In this document: piece by piece, positions 50,645-59,863 of the stretch
Layout: each line of letters begins with the position of its first letter
Numbering within the stretch: position 1 is the first letter of the stretch
Origin: Paenisporosarcina sp. HGH0030
GTDB taxonomy: Bacteria; Bacillota; Bacilli; Bacillales_A; Planococcaceae
Direction: 5' to 3'
DNA: 64,000 bases
NCBI RefSeq assembly: GCF_000411295.1
Contig: NZ_KE150423.1
Coordinates: 214,100-278,099, forward strand
Notes under the pieces: model-generated
Seen by the model: the letters and a program-made list of their open reading frames with translations, nothing else
Told to the model about the DNA's origin: nothing
Database searches by the model: none
Program-made: the position numbers and the translations under genes

Positions 50645-51256
50645 CTATCTTTTTCTCTTTTTCCAGCTAATGATTCGTTGAGGATGGAAGTAACTAAGTC
50701 CAATCAGGAAACCAACAGCCAAACCGCTTAAATGAGCGGTAGCGTTAATGTTTGGTGTTAAGAAGGTCATGACGATACTGATGACAATGATCGGTAAAAT
50801 GATTTGACGAAGTTGAGGTAACGTTTTGCGTGCATAGTACACAAGTGCACCAAAAGCCCCAAGCAGTCCGTAAATAGCACCACTAGCACCGACATGAACA
50901 TAATTAGCGTCTTGCAAAAGGAAAGTTGCAACGGTACCGAATAATCCAGCCATGAAATAAATGGTTAAAAAACGGACTTTTCCTGCAAGCTTTTCAAGTT
51001 CAGGTCCAAACAAATATAGTGAAAACATATTGAACAGTAAATGCATTAAACCTGCGTGCAAAAACATTGGCGTGATGAAACGCCACCATTGTCCATCGGA
51101 GATTAGGTAATTGACACCTGCTCCATAATTAAATAGCACTGGGCCAAGGACTGGGACTAATGTAAGCAAATGAATGATAACATTAAGGGCAATAATTGTA
51201 GAAACCACTGGGTAAGACTTAATGTATTGTGAAAAATTTTCTGTACGACTAAACAT
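50645..51256 (-). CDS. Rhomboid family intramembrane serine protease
   Basis: A 203-aa, six-helix rhomboid. The catalytic dyad is Ser125 in GASGAIYG and His175 in HLSGLAVG; the conserved HAGLMHLLFNMFSLYLFG is the second-helix signature. ATG 51256 follows GAGGTGA. The open frame further upstream (to 51535) lies antisense to acpS and is not coding. It corresponds to B. subtilis ydcA by position. Substrates are unknown. Confidence 0.94.
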   Translation of the reverse strand: MFSRTENFSQYIKSYPVVSTIIALNVIIHLLTLVPVLGPVLFNYGAGVNYLISDGQWWRFITPMFLHAGLMHLLFNMFSLYLFGPELEKLAGKVRFLTIYFMAGLFGTVATFLLQDANYVHVGASGAIYGLLGAFGALVYYARKTLPQLRQIILPIIVISIVMTFLTPNINATAHLSGLAVGFLIGLSYFHPQRIISWKKRKR

Positions 51257-51326
51257 GAATTCACCTCGAATTTCTATGTAAATATTATACCGTGAAAATG
51301 CCATGGGTTGAAAGGAGAAGTGTTGC

Positions 51327-51680
51327 ATGATTAAAGGAATTGGCTTGGATGTGACAGAAATTGAACGTATCAAAGATGCACATATGCTTACGACTAAATT
51401 TAAAAGCCGTATTCTGACTGTACGTGAATTGGAGCGCTTTACTAATTTGAAAGAAGCAAGACAACTTGAATTTTTAGCTGGTCGTTTTGCAGCGAAAGAA
51501 GCATTTGCAAAAGCATTAGGGACTGGCATAGGCAAGCATTGCAGCTTTCAGGATATTGAAGTGATTTCAAATAATGTGGGAAAACCTGTCCTGTATTTTA
51601 AAGGACAAGAAGTCAACGGTCATGTGAGTATTACACACACAAAACAATTCGCCGCTGCCCAAGTAATATTGGTTGAATAA
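51327..51680 (+). CDS. acpS: Holo-acyl-carrier-protein synthase AcpS
   Basis: A 117-aa phosphopantetheinyl transferase that activates acyl carrier protein with CoA. The Mg ligands are D8 in GIGLDVTEI and E58 in RFAAKEAFAKALG. GAAAGGAGA precedes the ATG. It starts the acpS-ydcC-alr group seen across Bacillales. Confidence 0.96.
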   Translation: MIKGIGLDVTEIERIKDAHMLTTKFKSRILTVRELERFTNLKEARQLEFLAGRFAAKEAFAKALGTGIGKHCSFQDIEVISNNVGKPVLYFKGQEVNGHVSITHTKQFAAAQVILVE

Positions 51681-51737
51681 TCCCTGTCCCTCTTTCATAA
51701 GATGTTTTAACGGATCGATATGAGAAAGGGTGGATTT

Positions 51738-52748
51738 ATGCGTAGCCGTTTATTTGCAGGGTTAGTTGTACTGTTAATGCTTTTGTTAACAGCATGTGGG
51801 GCAGAGTCAAAAGAAGATGTGTTGAAGAAGTTGAGTAGTAAATGGGTTGACACGAAAGGGTATGAGTTAGAAGCACAGATGCAAATCAGTACAGGTTCTG
51901 AACCACGTCTTTACGATGTCAGTGTGTGGCACACAAAACCAGAATTTTACCGAGTGAAAGTTAGTCAAGCGGAAGAAGATGTTTCACAAACGATTGTTCG
52001 AAATAAAGAAGGCGTATTTGTGATTACCCCTACATTAGGTAAGACTTACAAATTCCAGAGTGATTGGCCGGAAAAAAATAGCCAAGCCTATTTAATCGGG
52101 TCTTTAGCACAAGATATTAAAGCGGATAAAGAGTCAAAAATGACAGAAAACAAAAATTCGTATATCTTTGAAACAAAAACTAGAAACAGTCATCAAAAAA
52201 TGTTGCCGACACAACAAATCCATATCAGTAAGAAAACATTACTTCCGACAAAAGTATCTATCTTAAATGATCAAAAACAAGAACAAATCTTGATTACTTT
52301 TGATAAGATTACATTAGGAACTTCAAGAAGTGCTGCCGATTACAAAGCGGATATGCCTTCTGAAGAAAAAACAGAGAATGAAACTGCAAGTAAAGATGCT
52401 GAGGTACCAGTATTCAAAACGCATTACCCTACTTTACAGTGGGAAGGCGTAGATAAGCTGGAGGAAAAAGTGATTAAAAATGATACACAAGAACGAGTAA
52501 TCATGACGTATGGTGGTAAAAAAGAGTTTACGCTCATTCAATCTCCAATTACGAAAAAATCTGTTGACTTAGTACCTGTTTTTGCTGCTGGCGACCCTGC
52601 CGATCTTGGATTTGCAATCGGGGCCATCACAGATCAATCAATCACTTGGGAACAGAACGGCATTCAATTCTTCTTAGCATCAGATTCGATGTCTCGTGAA
52701 GAAATGATAACAGTGGCTTCATCGATGACTGCAGATGATTTAAAATAA
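51738..52748 (+). CDS. ydcC: Outer-surface lipoprotein, YdcC/LolA-like
   Basis: A 336-aa lipoprotein with a signal peptide and lipobox LLTAC. The body has the LolA/LppX-like pattern: SSKWVDTKGYELEAQMQIS, EFYRVKVSQ, VFVITPTLGKTYKFQSDWP. In B. subtilis YdcC is a sporulation-linked lipoprotein. ATG 51738 follows AAAGGGTGG; the earlier ATG 51720 has no ribosome site. It lies between acpS and alr as in B. subtilis. Confidence 0.9.
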   Translation: MRSRLFAGLVVLLMLLLTACGAESKEDVLKKLSSKWVDTKGYELEAQMQISTGSEPRLYDVSVWHTKPEFYRVKVSQAEEDVSQTIVRNKEGVFVITPTLGKTYKFQSDWPEKNSQAYLIGSLAQDIKADKESKMTENKNSYIFETKTRNSHQKMLPTQQIHISKKTLLPTKVSILNDQKQEQILITFDKITLGTSRSAADYKADMPSEEKTENETASKDAEVPVFKTHYPTLQWEGVDKLEEKVIKNDTQERVIMTYGGKKEFTLIQSPITKKSVDLVPVFAAGDPADLGFAIGAITDQSITWEQNGIQFFLASDSMSREEMITVASSMTADDLK

Positions 52749-52789
52749 AACAATTATTATAACTATCGTACTTTAAATGAGGTATAACC

Positions 52790-53899
52790 ATGCAACCAGC
52801 TAATTTTTATCGACCAACATTCGCACAAATTGATTTGAATGCAATAAAAATGAATATACTTAATCTGAAGAAACATATTGGTCCATCTAGTGATGTGATC
52901 GCGGTAGTAAAAGCAAATGCTTATGGACATGGTGATTATGAAGTTTCGACTGCTGCAATAGAAGCGGGGGCAAGCATGCTTGCCGTTGCCACACCAGATG
53001 AAGCGATTCGATTGCGGGAAAGTGGCATCGAATCGCCCATTCTTGTGTTAGGTGCATCTCCCCCATCCTTTGCAAATGCTGCCAGCCAGCACGATATTAT
53101 GCTTACCGTTTTTCAAAATGATTGGTTTCTTCACATTCCGTCCTTACCCAAAAAGCTGAAAATACATATTAAAATTGACACTGGCATGGGTAGGTTAGGT
53201 GTAACTACGGAATCAGAATTAAGCACGCTTATTCAAACTATCAATCATCGACAAGATGTCGTGATTGATGGCGTCTTTACTCATTATGCGACGGCTGATG
53301 ATGAAGATATGGACCAATTTACACGTCAGCTAGAAAAGTTCAAAACGTTTTTGCATTGCTTTCCTGAAAAACCACGATGTATTCATACTGCGAACAGTGC
53401 AGCTGCATTGATGCACAAAGAATCATTATTTGACGCAGTACGGTTTGGGATCTCGATGTACGGAATATCACCATCAGCATTTGTTGATAATGGACTTCCT
53501 TTTCCATTGGAAAAAGCAATGAGTTTGCATACAGAAGTTGTGCATGTCAAAAAAGTGGCTAAAGGTTCTACCATCAGTTATGGTGCTACTTACACTGCCG
53601 ATGAGGAAGAGTGGATAGCCACACTTCCAATCGGTTATGCGGATGGTATGCTCCGGGGGTTGAGTGGACAAGAAGTATTGATTCAAGGAAAACGCTTGCC
53701 GGTCATCGGAAGAATTTGTATGGACCAGTGTATGGTTCATCTGGATGGACATGTTCCGGTTGGCGAACCAGTTGTGTTAATTGGAAGACAAGGAAATGAA
53801 CTAGTAACCATTGAAGAGTGGGCACAGAAACTGCAAACAATATCGTACGAAATTCCTTGTGTACTGACGAATAGGGTGCCAAGGACATATCCGCAATAG
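52790..53899 (+). CDS. alr: Alanine racemase
   Basis: A 369-aa PLP enzyme that interconverts L- and D-alanine for peptidoglycan. The Schiff-base Lys41 lies in AVVKANAYGHG and the second catalytic base Tyr264 in TISYGATY; IGRICMDQCMVHL is also typical. It precedes the endoA toxin-antitoxin pair, as in B. subtilis. Confidence 0.97.
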   Translation: MQPANFYRPTFAQIDLNAIKMNILNLKKHIGPSSDVIAVVKANAYGHGDYEVSTAAIEAGASMLAVATPDEAIRLRESGIESPILVLGASPPSFANAASQHDIMLTVFQNDWFLHIPSLPKKLKIHIKIDTGMGRLGVTTESELSTLIQTINHRQDVVIDGVFTHYATADDEDMDQFTRQLEKFKTFLHCFPEKPRCIHTANSAAALMHKESLFDAVRFGISMYGISPSAFVDNGLPFPLEKAMSLHTEVVHVKKVAKGSTISYGATYTADEEEWIATLPIGYADGMLRGLSGQEVLIQGKRLPVIGRICMDQCMVHLDGHVPVGEPVVLIGRQGNELVTIEEWAQKLQTISYEIPCVLTNRVPRTYPQ

Positions 53900-54029
53900 T
53901 GTTCGACATAAACCGACTAAACTAAAAATATTGTCAGATATTTTCCTTCTTTGTCTTCTCATACCAAGTTTTGAATGGTAAGATAGAAAAGTATTGAAAA
54001 GAGGGACGGGTTTGTCGGAGGTGTTGACT

Positions 54030-54311
54030 GTGAATGAAAAGAGAGAAACAAAGGAAGTTATCGTAAAACTCCCACGAAAATTTGTGAACGATCTTGATAG
54101 ACAGAAAGAGCAACAACTGGCTGAGCCAGGAGAGTTTGTTTATATTTCGACAAAAAAAGTGATTAAACATGTTCAACCCAATCTTATACGAGAAGCGATG
54201 ATCAAGGGCTACGTGGAAATGTCCCATATCAACTTGTCAATTGCAAGCGAGTGTCTGCATTTGGAATACGAAGCGGAGCATACGGTGGAGCGTCTCGTAA
54301 GCGGAGGATGA
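54030..54311 (+). CDS. ndoAI: Antitoxin EndoAI (MazE-like)
   Basis: A 93-aa ribbon-helix-helix antitoxin of the EndoA toxin, the same length as B. subtilis EndoAI. Its C-terminal half is well conserved ([15 protein letters not shown], and [13 protein letters not shown] at the end), whereas the N-terminal DNA-binding half is quite different. GTG 54030 follows GGAGGTG with 6-nt spacing; the frame open back to 53994 is not used. It lies 4 nt before the toxin gene. Confidence 0.93.
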   Translation: MNEKRETKEVIVKLPRKFVNDLDRQKEQQLAEPGEFVYISTKKVIKHVQPNLIREAMIKGYVEMSHINLSIASECLHLEYEAEHTVERLVSGG

Positions 54312-54315
54312 AATC

Positions 54316-54666
54316 TTGAACGTAAAACGTGGTGACGTTTTTTTTGCTGACTTATCACCAGTAGTCGGGTCTGAACAAGGTGGAACAAGGCCCGTTCTGG
54401 TGATACAAAACGATATCGGGAATCGTTTCAGCCCTACAGTCATCATTGCGGCTATCACTGCGCAAATTCAAAAAGCAAAATTACCAACACATGTAGAAAT
54501 CAATGCTAAAAAGTATGGGTTTGAACGGGATTCTGTTATTTTGCTTGAACAATTGCGTACGATTGATAAATCGCGGCTGACGGATAAAATTACCCAGCTG
54601 GATGATGTACTGATGGAAGAAGTAGATGAGGCGCTTGAAATTAGTCTCGGCCTCGTAAAGTTTTAA
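54316..54666 (+). CDS. ndoA: mRNA interferase EndoA (MazF family)
   Basis: A 116-aa MazF-type toxin that cuts mRNA at UACAU-type sites in B. subtilis. The signature [29 protein letters not shown] carries the catalytic Arg, and the Thr lies in [12 protein letters not shown]. Start TTG 54316 after GCGGAGGA. The toxin-antitoxin pair lies directly before rsbRA, the conserved Bacillales order. Confidence 0.97.
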   Translation: MNVKRGDVFFADLSPVVGSEQGGTRPVLVIQNDIGNRFSPTVIIAAITAQIQKAKLPTHVEINAKKYGFERDSVILLEQLRTIDKSRLTDKITQLDDVLMEEVDEALEISLGLVKF

Positions 54667-54682
54667 TCATACATAATAAAGG

Positions 54683-54718
54683 ACATCGTGCGCAGATTTT
54701 GTGTACGATGTTTTTTTG
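54683..54718 (+). terminator. Terminator after ndoA
   Basis: ACATCGT and ACGATGT form the stem, extended by inner pairs, followed by a T run. Confidence 0.85.
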
Positions 54719-54809
54719 GTCCGAATTTAAAAAACGTGTGTAGTTGGCAATTTTCAGATACAATAGCAGGAACATATGAATTTGATTCGAGGAGGCTTCA
54801 CCAAACTGT

Positions 54810-55640
54810 ATGAATAAACAGATGGCAACATTCATTCAAGATAATATAGATGAAATACTTGTCAGATGGCAGGAATTAATGAAAGACGATTCAGAGGAAC
54901 GATTCTTTCAAATAATGTCTCAAGATGTCATCGACAAAACAAGTCGTGAATTTGCAGAGTTAATGATTTCCAACCTATTTGAAGGTGAGAAAAACTATGT
55001 GAATCGTCTGAACGAATTTACAAGCAAAGTTGTTCGTTTTGGCTGGTCAATCAGCTTTGTCATGAAAGCAATCACTCATTTTTCACAAGTTGTATACGAT
55101 ATGTTGGAACAAAATGAAACCATCACAGAGAGCAATATGAAGGAATATGTTTTGGTTTTCGCTAATTGGATTACACCTATGCGTGATGGCATTGTAGAAA
55201 CGTATGCTAAAACATGGGAACGTACTGTGCAGTTGCAAAAAATTGCGTTACAGGAACTTTCAGCATCATTGATTCCGGTTTTTGACAAAATCTCAGTTAT
55301 GCCACTTGTCGGCACAATCGACACAGAGCGTGCAAAACTGATAATGGAAAACTTGTTGGACGGTGTCGTAAAACATCGTGCTGAAGTCGTGTTGCTGGAT
55401 ATTACTGGCGTACCAGTTGTGGATACAATGGTTGCACATCATATCATTCAGGCAGCAGACGCAGTTCGTTTAGTTGGGGCGAAGTGTATGTTGGTCGGAA
55501 TTCGTCCTGAAATTGCACAAACAATCGTCACTTTAGGAATTAATTTGAAAGATTTCACTACTACAAGCACTTTGCAACGTGGTGTTGAACAAGCATTGGC
55601 ATGGACAAACCGCAAAATCGTGGAGGTGGAAGAGGATTGA
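54810..55640 (+). CDS. rsbRA: Stressosome protein RsbRA
   Basis: A 276-aa stressosome sensor. The N-terminal half (about 1-150) has the non-haem globin-like fold; the C-terminal half (about 160-270) is a STAS domain. Thr172 (GTIDTERA) and Thr206 ([10 protein letters not shown]) match the RsbT phosphorylation sites of B. subtilis RsbRA. GAGGAGG precedes the ATG. It builds the stressosome core with RsbS and holds RsbT until stress. Confidence 0.96.
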   Translation: MNKQMATFIQDNIDEILVRWQELMKDDSEERFFQIMSQDVIDKTSREFAELMISNLFEGEKNYVNRLNEFTSKVVRFGWSISFVMKAITHFSQVVYDMLEQNETITESNMKEYVLVFANWITPMRDGIVETYAKTWERTVQLQKIALQELSASLIPVFDKISVMPLVGTIDTERAKLIMENLLDGVVKHRAEVVLLDITGVPVVDTMVAHHIIQAADAVRLVGAKCMLVGIRPEIAQTIVTLGINLKDFTTTSTLQRGVEQALAWTNRKIVEVEED

Positions 55641-55999
55641 ACTTACGTATTCCAATTTTAAAATTAAAAGACTGTCTGATTGTTTCAATTCAATGGGAGC
55701 TTGATGATCAAACGGCGTTACAATTCCAAGAAGATTTACTTACCAAGATGCATGAAACAAGTGCGCGTGGAGTAGTTATCGATTTAACACCAATCGACTT
55801 TATAGACTCTTTTATCGCTAAAGTTCTAGGAGATGTCATCAGTATGTCTGGATTAATGGGTGCCAAAGTGGTTATCACAGGAATTCAGCCTGCGGTAGCA
55901 ATTACACTTATCGAATTGGGAATTCGTTTAGACGATGTGATGACAGCATTAGACTTAGAGAATGGTCTTGAAAAACTCCAACGAGAATTGGAGGCCTAA
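55637..55999 (+). CDS. rsbS: Stressosome scaffold protein RsbS
   Basis: A 120-aa single STAS domain protein. Phosphorylated Ser58 lies in [13 protein letters not shown], corresponding to Ser59 in B. subtilis. The TTG at 55637 overlaps the rsbRA stop codon (TTGA) and follows GGAGGTGGAAGAGGA; the upstream frame to 55601 is antisense-free but unneeded. Confidence 0.95.
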   Translation: MNLRIPILKLKDCLIVSIQWELDDQTALQFQEDLLTKMHETSARGVVIDLTPIDFIDSFIAKVLGDVISMSGLMGAKVVITGIQPAVAITLIELGIRLDDVMTALDLENGLEKLQRELEA

Positions 56000-56001
56000 G
56001 T

Positions 56002-56403
56002 ATGGGTTATCGGTCTTCTGTAGAAATTTTAACTGAGTGGGACATTGTTGCTGCTAGACAACTTGGTCGGAATGAAGCAAAAGAAGTGGGCTTCGGCACG
56101 GTTGATCAGGCACGTATCACAACAGCAATCAGTGAACTGGCTCGTAATATTTACTTATATGCGGGAAAAGGTAAAATCGAAATTGAACGTATATCAGAAG
56201 GCGGATCATTTGGCATTATTATTATCGCATCAGACGAAGGACCGGGAATTCCCGATGTTCGTAAAGTGATGGAGGATGGCTTTTCTACTTCTGGTGGATT
56301 AGGTGCTGGTATGCCTGGAGTAAAACGTTTAATGGATGATTTTAAAATAGACACAGTTTTAGGTGAAGGAACCGTAATAAAAGCGACGAAGTGGATTCGT
56401 TAG
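56002..56403 (+). CDS. rsbT: Serine/threonine kinase RsbT
   Basis: A 133-aa GHKL-fold kinase that phosphorylates RsbS and RsbR, then leaves to activate RsbU. ATP-site motifs: ISELARNIYLYAGKG (N box) and IASDEGPGIPDV, then FSTSGGLGAGMPGVKRLMDD. Located 2 nt after rsbS. Confidence 0.96.
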   Translation: MGYRSSVEILTEWDIVAARQLGRNEAKEVGFGTVDQARITTAISELARNIYLYAGKGKIEIERISEGGSFGIIIIASDEGPGIPDVRKVMEDGFSTSGGLGAGMPGVKRLMDDFKIDTVLGEGTVIKATKWIR

Positions 56404-56416
56404 GAGGTTAGATTAA

Positions 56417-57421
56417 ATGCCTCAAGAAATTGAAAGGCAATATAAGGAAATACTCCGACAATATGTCATGCGTCAAACAGAGCAGAATTTATATGCAGGT
56501 CAAAACTTCAGCCGTCAACTTATACAAAAAAACATAGCTCCCGAAGAGGTAATTAGCATACATAAGGCAGCACTAGAAGAAATGTTCCCGGAGTTGCCAA
56601 TGAATGTTTGGAATTCATTTGATTTGCTAATTGAAATGATGATTCGTTATGGGCTTGCTCATGCAGAACATCAGAGCTTGTTGGAACAACAGGAAGAAAT
56701 GAAGGTTGAAATGGACTTAGCTGCCAATGTTCAACGAACTTTATTGAAAACAACTGTTCCGGTAGTTTCTGGTTTGGAGATTGGTCTTGTTTCTGTGCCG
56801 GCTCGTAAAATGAATGGGGATTATATTTATTTTCTCAGCGACGATTTGAATAATGCTGGCGTTGCAGTTGCTGATGTCATCGGTAAAGGAATTCCTGCTG
56901 CACTATGCATGTCCATGATCAAATATGGGATGGACAGTTTGCAGGATGCAACTTCCGATCCCAAAAAAGTATTGGATGTTATCAATCGCATTGTTGAGAA
57001 AAGTGTCAATGACGATATGTTCATCTCCATGTTTTACGGTCGCTATAATGTTGAACAATCAACCTTTACATATGCCTCGGCAGGTCACGAGCCTGCCCTT
57101 TTTTACGATGCTAAAAAAGAAGAGTTCTCTGAACTTCATGCAAAAGGTCTTTTGCTGGGTGTTGTACCGAATGTCACCTATACACAACACGATGTCAAAA
57201 TGGAATGCGGCGACTTTGTCGTGATGATGACGGATGGTGTGACGGAGTGCAGAACGGATGAAGGTTTCATTGAACAGGAAATCATAGTGTCATTGATTTA
57301 TTCCTTACGACACGAATCGGCTCAAACAATTGTAGATACCGTGTTTAAAGAACTGGAAAAGATGCAAAATTTTGAGCTTCGTGATGACTTTACACTCGTT
57401 ATTTTCAAAAAAACATGTTAA
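56417..57421 (+). CDS. rsbU: PP2C phosphatase RsbU
   Basis: A 334-aa protein: N-terminal helical RsbT-binding domain (about 1-110) and C-terminal PP2C-type phosphatase. Metal-site motifs: RKMNGDYIYF, AVADVIGKGIPAAL, YASAGHEPALFYD and MTDGVTECRTDEGF. It dephosphorylates RsbV, freeing sigma-B. It is the last gene of the signalling module before the internal sigma-B promoter. Confidence 0.96.
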   Translation: MPQEIERQYKEILRQYVMRQTEQNLYAGQNFSRQLIQKNIAPEEVISIHKAALEEMFPELPMNVWNSFDLLIEMMIRYGLAHAEHQSLLEQQEEMKVEMDLAANVQRTLLKTTVPVVSGLEIGLVSVPARKMNGDYIYFLSDDLNNAGVAVADVIGKGIPAALCMSMIKYGMDSLQDATSDPKKVLDVINRIVEKSVNDDMFISMFYGRYNVEQSTFTYASAGHEPALFYDAKKEEFSELHAKGLLLGVVPNVTYTQHDVKMECGDFVVMMTDGVTECRTDEGFIEQEIIVSLIYSLRHESAQTIVDTVFKELEKMQNFELRDDFTLVIFKKTC

Positions 57422-57424
57422 AAG

Positions 57425-57450
57425 GTTTCAAAAAGATATCGAAGTGGTAT
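57425..57450 (+). promoter_or_regulatory. Sigma-B-type promoter before rsbV
   Basis: GTTTCA, a 14-nt spacer, TGGTAT (10 of 12 match). It is placed as the autoregulatory sigma-B promoter of rsbV-rsbW-sigB-rsbX in B. subtilis, 48 nt before the start. Confidence 0.75.
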
Positions 57451-57497
57451 TAAGTAATTATCAATTAAGTTACATTGGATGGACGGGGTGTCAATAG

Positions 57498-57827
57498 ATG
57501 AATATTCAAGTCGTGATAAAAGAAGAAGAGAATTTCGTTAAAGGTTTTATTAGCGGAGAAATCGATGCATTTACAGCACCGATACTTCGTGAAAAATTAG
57601 CTACTGTACAGCCAAATGATGGCTTGCAAGCAGAATTAGACATGTCGGATGTATCATATATGGATAGTACTGGATTGGGTGTTATTGTTGCGTTTTTCAA
57701 GAATATTAATGCCATTAACGGCCATGTTAAGTTAACGGGATTATCGCCTCGTCTAAAGAGATTATTTGATATAACTGGTCTTGGTGAAATTATGGATATT
57801 GAGACAGACGATAAAGGTGGAAACTGA
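57498..57827 (+). CDS. rsbV: Anti-anti-sigma factor RsbV
   Basis: A 109-aa STAS protein. The regulatory Ser57 lies in SYMDSTGLGVIV. Dephosphorylated RsbV binds RsbW and releases sigma-B. First gene after the internal promoter; the stop is 2 nt before rsbW. Confidence 0.97.
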   Translation: MNIQVVIKEEENFVKGFISGEIDAFTAPILREKLATVQPNDGLQAELDMSDVSYMDSTGLGVIVAFFKNINAINGHVKLTGLSPRLKRLFDITGLGEIMDIETDDKGGN

Positions 57828-57829
57828 TC

Positions 57830-58300
57830 ATGAGACCATTTGATTATGTAGAGATTCGAGTGCCTGCAAAACCCCAATACGTGGGTGTTGCACGTTTAAC
57901 TATATCCGGATTGGCCAGTCGAATTGGCTTTACATACGATGATATCGAAGATTTAAAGATCGCTTCTTCAGAAGCAATCACTAATGCCGTGCAACATGCT
58001 TACACTGGAGTTGATGAAGGTGAAGTCGTTGTCGGATGTGCACTCTATCCAGACAAAATTGAAATCATGGTATCAGACCATGGTAAAAGCTTTAACTTTG
58101 AAGAAACAAAAGCCAAAGTTGGACCCTATCACGAACAACAAGAAGTACAGTTTTTACGTGAAGGTGGACTTGGTCTGTATTTAATTGAAACATTAATGGA
58201 TGAAGTGAAAGTCCACCACCAAGAAGGCGTAACAGTCTTTATGACAAAGTATGTCGGAGAAGAGCAGGTGGAAGAGAATGTCGAAACTATCTCCTCCTAA
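57830..58300 (+). CDS. rsbW: Anti-sigma factor and kinase RsbW
   Basis: A 156-aa GHKL kinase that binds sigma-B and phosphorylates RsbV. Motifs: KIASSEAITNAVQHAY (N box), MVSDHGKSFN and REGGLGLYLIETLMDEV. Its last 23 nt overlap the sigB start, so the two products are made in matched amounts. Confidence 0.97.
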   Translation: MRPFDYVEIRVPAKPQYVGVARLTISGLASRIGFTYDDIEDLKIASSEAITNAVQHAYTGVDEGEVVVGCALYPDKIEIMVSDHGKSFNFEETKAKVGPYHEQQEVQFLREGGLGLYLIETLMDEVKVHHQEGVTVFMTKYVGEEQVEENVETISS

Positions 58301-59060
58301 TCATCAAACTAAAGAACAAATTCTCGAGTGGATTAAAGCGTATCAAGAGTCTGAAGATGCAGAAGCTCAAACTAACCTGGTGATAAATTATCAACGACTG
58401 GTTGAGTCCATTGCACGAAAATATTCAAATGGGAAATCATATCACGAAGATATTGTACAAGTCGGCATGTTAGGTTTACTTGGTGCTATCCGTCGATACG
58501 ACCCTGAGTTTGGCAGAACGTTTGAAGCCTTTGCAGTTCCAACAATAATTGGCGAGATTAAACGCTTTCTGCGTGATAAGACATGGGCAGTACATGTTCC
58601 ACGTCGCATTAAAGAGCTCGGACCACGAATAAAATCTGCTGTTGAAACGTTAACCACAGAACTTCAACGTTCACCAAAAATCGTTGAAATCGCTGAATAT
58701 CTCGAAGTAGATGAAGATGATGTATTAGAAGCAATGGAAATGGGTAAAAGCTACCAAGCTCTTTCGATGGACCATTCTCTTGAATCTGATTCGGATGGAA
58801 GTAGCATTACTTTATTTGACGTTATTGGCCAGCAAGATGATGGTTATGAAAAAACAGATCAGCGTATGTTAGTAGCAAATGCACTCAGTGTTCTTTCTGA
58901 ACGGGAGAAACAAGTCATCCAATTTACATATATTGATCAGCTAAGCCAGAAAGAAGCCGGTGACAAACTCGGTATTTCCCAAATGCATGTTTCCCGATTA
59001 CAAAGAAAAGCTATTAAAAAGTTACAAGATGCAATTCTTGCAGCTGGTGGAGTGTCGTAA
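58278..59060 (+). CDS. sigB: General stress sigma factor SigB
   Basis: A 260-aa sigma-70 group 3 factor. Region 2 (YSNGKSYHEDIVQVGMLGLLGAIRRYDPEFG), region 3 (PRRIKELGPRIKSAVETLT), and region 4 (LSEREKQVIQFTYIDQLSQKEAGDKLGISQMHVSRLQRKAIKKL) are complete; positions are about 25-95, 100-170 and 205-255. ATG 58278 inside rsbW follows AGGTGGAAGAG; the frame open to 58251 is not needed. Directs the general stress regulon. Confidence 0.96.
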   Translation: MSKLSPPNHQTKEQILEWIKAYQESEDAEAQTNLVINYQRLVESIARKYSNGKSYHEDIVQVGMLGLLGAIRRYDPEFGRTFEAFAVPTIIGEIKRFLRDKTWAVHVPRRIKELGPRIKSAVETLTTELQRSPKIVEIAEYLEVDEDDVLEAMEMGKSYQALSMDHSLESDSDGSSITLFDVIGQQDDGYEKTDQRMLVANALSVLSEREKQVIQFTYIDQLSQKEAGDKLGISQMHVSRLQRKAIKKLQDAILAAGGVS

Positions 59061-59659
59061 TGAACTCGATACGACATCCTTTTTTAGAGGTATTCGTCTA
59101 TCAGGAAGCAAAAGAGGGAAACAATGAATCGGGAGATACGTATTTCACGTATATGAATGAGGAGTATTTTTTATGTGCTATTGCTGATGGCTTAGGCAAC
59201 GGACCAATTGCGAGACAATCATCTGAAATCATTCCGATGATTTTGGCAGAATACCATCATGAAACAATTGATGAATTATTGCTGAGATGCAACAAATTAA
59301 TGTTCCAAAAACGTGGCGCTGCTGTAGCGATTGTCAAAGTAAACTTTTCTGCTAAGACCATTGCATATAGCTGTGTAGGAAACATCAAGTTTTATATGAC
59401 TAGAAGAGATGACGATAAAATGATTTACCCACTACCAGTAATGGGTTATTTATCGGGAAGACCTCAAAAGCTTCGAACTCAAATTTATTCCTATAAACCG
59501 GGTGATTTGTTCCTTTTCCATTCCGATGGTGTCGTCTTAGGAAACCCCAAGAGCACGATGAGAAGTAGTACAGGAGCTTATGATTTGCACCAAACATTAA
59601 TACAAACAATTAAACATGGTGACGATGCAACATTTATCGCCGGTAGCCTGCTCCAATAA
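59060..59659 (+). CDS. rsbX: PP2C phosphatase RsbX
   Basis: A 199-aa PP2C-type phosphatase that resets the stressosome by dephosphorylating RsbS and RsbR. Marks: AIADGLGNGPIARQSSEI and LFHSDGVVLGN. The ATG shares its A with the sigB stop codon. Last gene of the operon; a terminator follows at once. Confidence 0.95.
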   Translation: MNSIRHPFLEVFVYQEAKEGNNESGDTYFTYMNEEYFLCAIADGLGNGPIARQSSEIIPMILAEYHHETIDELLLRCNKLMFQKRGAAVAIVKVNFSAKTIAYSCVGNIKFYMTRRDDDKMIYPLPVMGYLSGRPQKLRTQIYSYKPGDLFLFHSDGVVLGNPKSTMRSSTGAYDLHQTLIQTIKHGDDATFIAGSLLQ

Positions 59660-59677
59660 AATGGAGCGGGTTTTTTG
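59647..59677 (+). terminator. Terminator of the rsb-sigB operon
   Basis: CC.GCTCCA pairs with TGGAGC.GG, then TTTTTT. The stem starts within the last codons of rsbX. Confidence 0.9.
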
Positions 59678-59720
59678 TGTTTTAAATTGGTTTGGATTTC
59701 GTTTCATCCAAGATTAGCTA

Positions 59721-59820
59721 TATCTAGCTCCACGCGTCACTTTGTGCTCTAAAAGGCGGCAACTACTAAGCGCCTATCATTTCCTTGTGTCAGGCAAGAG
59801 AGGCGCTTTACGCTTTTCTT
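59721..59820. repeat. Dispersed intergenic repeat, copy E
   Basis: TATCTAGCTCCACGCG at one end and GGCGCTTTACGCTTTTCTT at the other, same orientation as copies A and B. It fills the gap between rsbX and tex; no gene is visible there. Confidence 0.65.
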
Positions 59821-59863
59821 ATGTTAAAATAAATGGATGTAAAGCGAAAGGATGATAAGTCAC

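Noticed and set aside
51257..51535. N-terminal extension of the rhomboid protein
   Set aside because: It is antisense to acpS. The proper start at 51256 has a GAGGTGA site and matches the family length.
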